7,056 nt of DNA from Dehalococcoidia bacterium CG2_30_46_19 (GTDB taxonomy: Bacteria; Chloroflexota; Dehalococcoidia; GIF9; AB-539-J10): contig MNYD01000067.1 in the NCBI GenBank assembly GCA_001872925.1, forward strand, positions 1 through 7,056. The letters run 5' to 3'. Position 1 is the stretch's first letter; every line of letters starts with the position of its first letter. The translations under genes were made by a program, and so were the position numbers. Shown one piece after another: positions 6,111 through 7,056 of this stretch. The notes below the pieces were generated by a model. It saw nothing but the letters and a program-made list of their open reading frames with translations, was not told where the DNA came from and made no database searches.

Positions 6111-6145
6111 AAACTCTAAACTCTAAATTCTAAACTCTAAATTCT
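6111..6145 (-). repeat. Five tandem heptamers AAAYTCT upstream of nadA
   Basis: On the + strand AAACTCT, AAACTCT, AAATTCT, AAACTCT and AAATTCT follow without gaps; on the - strand this is AGARTTT repeated. The array begins seven bases from the nadA GTG and so occupies its leader. It is followed to 6179 by A-rich sequence with looser similar words. No convincing promoter can be picked out from this low-complexity stretch. Confidence 0.85.
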
Positions 6146-6179
6146 AAACAAATCCAAAACCCAAAATTCAAAACTTTTT

Positions 6180-6193
6180 AGGATTTAGGATTT
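6180..6193. repeat. Two tandem AGGATTT heptamers
   Basis: AGGATTT occurs twice in tandem at 6180-6186 and 6187-6193 (with a preceding partial TTTT), just past the stop codon of the acyl-CoA synthetase gene. It has the same 7-base period as the array at 6111-6145 but on the opposite strand sense. Together they fill most of the 101-base gap 6105-6205. Confidence 0.7.
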
Positions 6194-6205
6194 CTAAGTC
6201 GTATT

Positions 6206-7056
6206 CTATCTCCGTTCTTTCCAAACCCAGTAATCTATAAATTTTCTTAGAGCTTTTGCCGCTCTGGCAGGCGAAGGGAAAACAGGTATCCCCTGATTAA
6301 CAATCTGCTTCCTTATATCAGCAATGGCATTCCACCTCCAGTTTTCCATATCACAGGAATCAATTTCGCCCGTTTCTATAACGCAGACTACCGGCTTACT
6401 TTCTTCTTTAATTGCTATGCTGCCATCCATGAAGTCCCTGGCTATCGTTTCCCGCCATACATCCGTAGGGTAAAAGTCATCCTGGGTCAAGCCAACAACG
6501 AAAACATTAAACTCCTGCGCGGCAGCCATCATTTTCAGTAGACTCAAGGGTGGAATAAGTGACTTTTGAAGAATAGAGCTGTCCAGAGGATTCCTAATCC
6601 AATCCCAAATCTCAGGGACCTCTTTTTTGAGTTTCTCCCTTGTTTTCCGGGAAAGTTCCGGAATATGAAAACCCTCCTCCTCCCACACATCACCTGAAAC
6701 CACGCTTTTCCCACCCCCACCCCCCACTATAAGCACCTCCCTGCTTGTAACAGGCGGTAAAAAGGTAAAAACCACAGCCTGGTCTATCAGCTCCTGAAAA
6801 TTAGCGACCAGGGTAATACCGTGCTGTTTTGATATCGCTCTCCAGGTCTCCATAGAGCCTGCCAGTGATGCTGTATGAGAAAATACCAGCTTTTTCCCAG
6901 CCTCACCCCTTCCCGCCTTAAGTATTATCACTGGTTTCCTTGCTGTGGCATACGATAAGGCGCGGATAAATTCCCGCCCATCCTTAACCCCCTCAATGTA
7001 GGCAGCAATTAGCTTTGTCTCAGGGTCCTTAGCGAAATAGTATAGTAACTCAGACT
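6206..7056 (-). CDS. NDP-forming acyl-CoA synthetase, alpha-subunit type, C-terminal part (5' partial)
   Basis: Member of the ADP/GDP-forming acetate/acyl-CoA ligase superfamily, which makes ATP from an acyl-CoA (or the reverse) through a phosphohistidine. The frame is open from the right edge: codons upstream of the GTG at 6931 continue as YYFAKDPETKLIAAYIEGVKDG...KPVIILKAGRGEAG, a typical conserved stretch, so that GTG is internal and at least 282 residues lie here. The motif FSHTASLAGS includes the candidate phospho-accepting His (codon 6875-6877). Then come a GGGGGKSVVSGD nucleotide or CoA-handling loop, WIRNPLDSS, and an ending GIPVFPSPARAAKALRKF typical of the last part of the succinyl-CoA-ligase-like domain. 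It stops there with no ATP-grasp domain, so it is alpha-subunit-like; a separate beta subunit would be needed. Substrate cannot be told. The 101-base repeat-filled gap makes co-transcription with nadA uncertain. Confidence 0.88.
   Translation of the reverse strand, partial: SELLYYFAKDPETKLIAAYIEGVKDGREFIRALSYATARKPVIILKAGRGEAGKKLVFSHTASLAGSMETWRAISKQHGITLVANFQELIDQAVVFTFLPPVTSREVLIVGGGGGKSVVSGDVWEEEGFHIPELSRKTREKLKKEVPEIWDWIRNPLDSSILQKSLIPPLSLLKMMAAAQEFNVFVVGLTQDDFYPTDVWRETIARDFMDGSIAIKEESKPVVCVIETGEIDSCDMENWRWNAIADIRKQIVNQGIPVFPSPARAAKALRKFIDYWVWKERR

Noticed and set aside
6140..6180. Possible -35/-10 promoter words (TTGAAT, TAGAAT) on the - strand upstream of nadA
   Set aside because: The sequence is repetitive A/T-rich, so such words occur by chance; the spacings I could find (19 bases or other poor values) do not support a specific promoter.

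Overview
This 7,056-base window holds two gene blocks that converge tail to tail, plus one gene cut by the right edge. There are no tRNA, rRNA, CRISPR, transposase or phage signals. The left block (positions 1-2583, + strand) is a four-gene energy-coupling-factor (ECF) transporter for cobalt or nickel: cbiM (its first codons lie outside the window), a small PDGLE/CbiN-like membrane protein, cbiQ and cbiO. Each gene overlaps the next by 11-14 bases, so they form one translationally coupled operon. CbiM binds the metal, the PDGLE protein probably assists it, CbiQ is the transmembrane coupling protein and CbiO the ATPase.

The right block (2585-6104, - strand) is the de novo NAD pathway from aspartate in pathway-friendly order: nadA (quinolinate synthase), nadB (L-aspartate oxidase) and nadC (quinolinate phosphoribosyltransferase). 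Upstream of nadA, separated by about 100 bases of A/T-rich repeat, is the 3' part of a gene for an NDP-forming acyl-CoA synthetase of alpha-subunit type (6206 to the window edge). The stop codons of cbiO and nadC are one base apart. Every gap without a gene is shorter than 110 bases.

The most notable feature is the repeat load in the nad block. At least four unrelated short interspersed repeats lie in or between these genes: a 47-base hairpin element inserted twice in nadB, in frame and in the same orientation (46/47 identical); an ATTGCGAG-type element inserted in frame in nadC; a structured 50-base palindromic element between nadA and nadB; and heptamer arrays upstream of nadA. All three genes keep intact reading frames and their catalytic motifs. 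The cbi block shows none of these repeats. I see no new defence or mobile system; the in-frame colonisation of core metabolic enzymes by small palindromic elements is the observation most worth pursuing.

Organism: moderate G+C, a PDGLE-type ECF metal transporter, an ADP-forming acyl-CoA synthetase and these repeat types recall anaerobic uncultured bacteria, perhaps Dehalococcoidia/Chloroflexota. That is a guess from family resemblance, not a demonstrated assignment.
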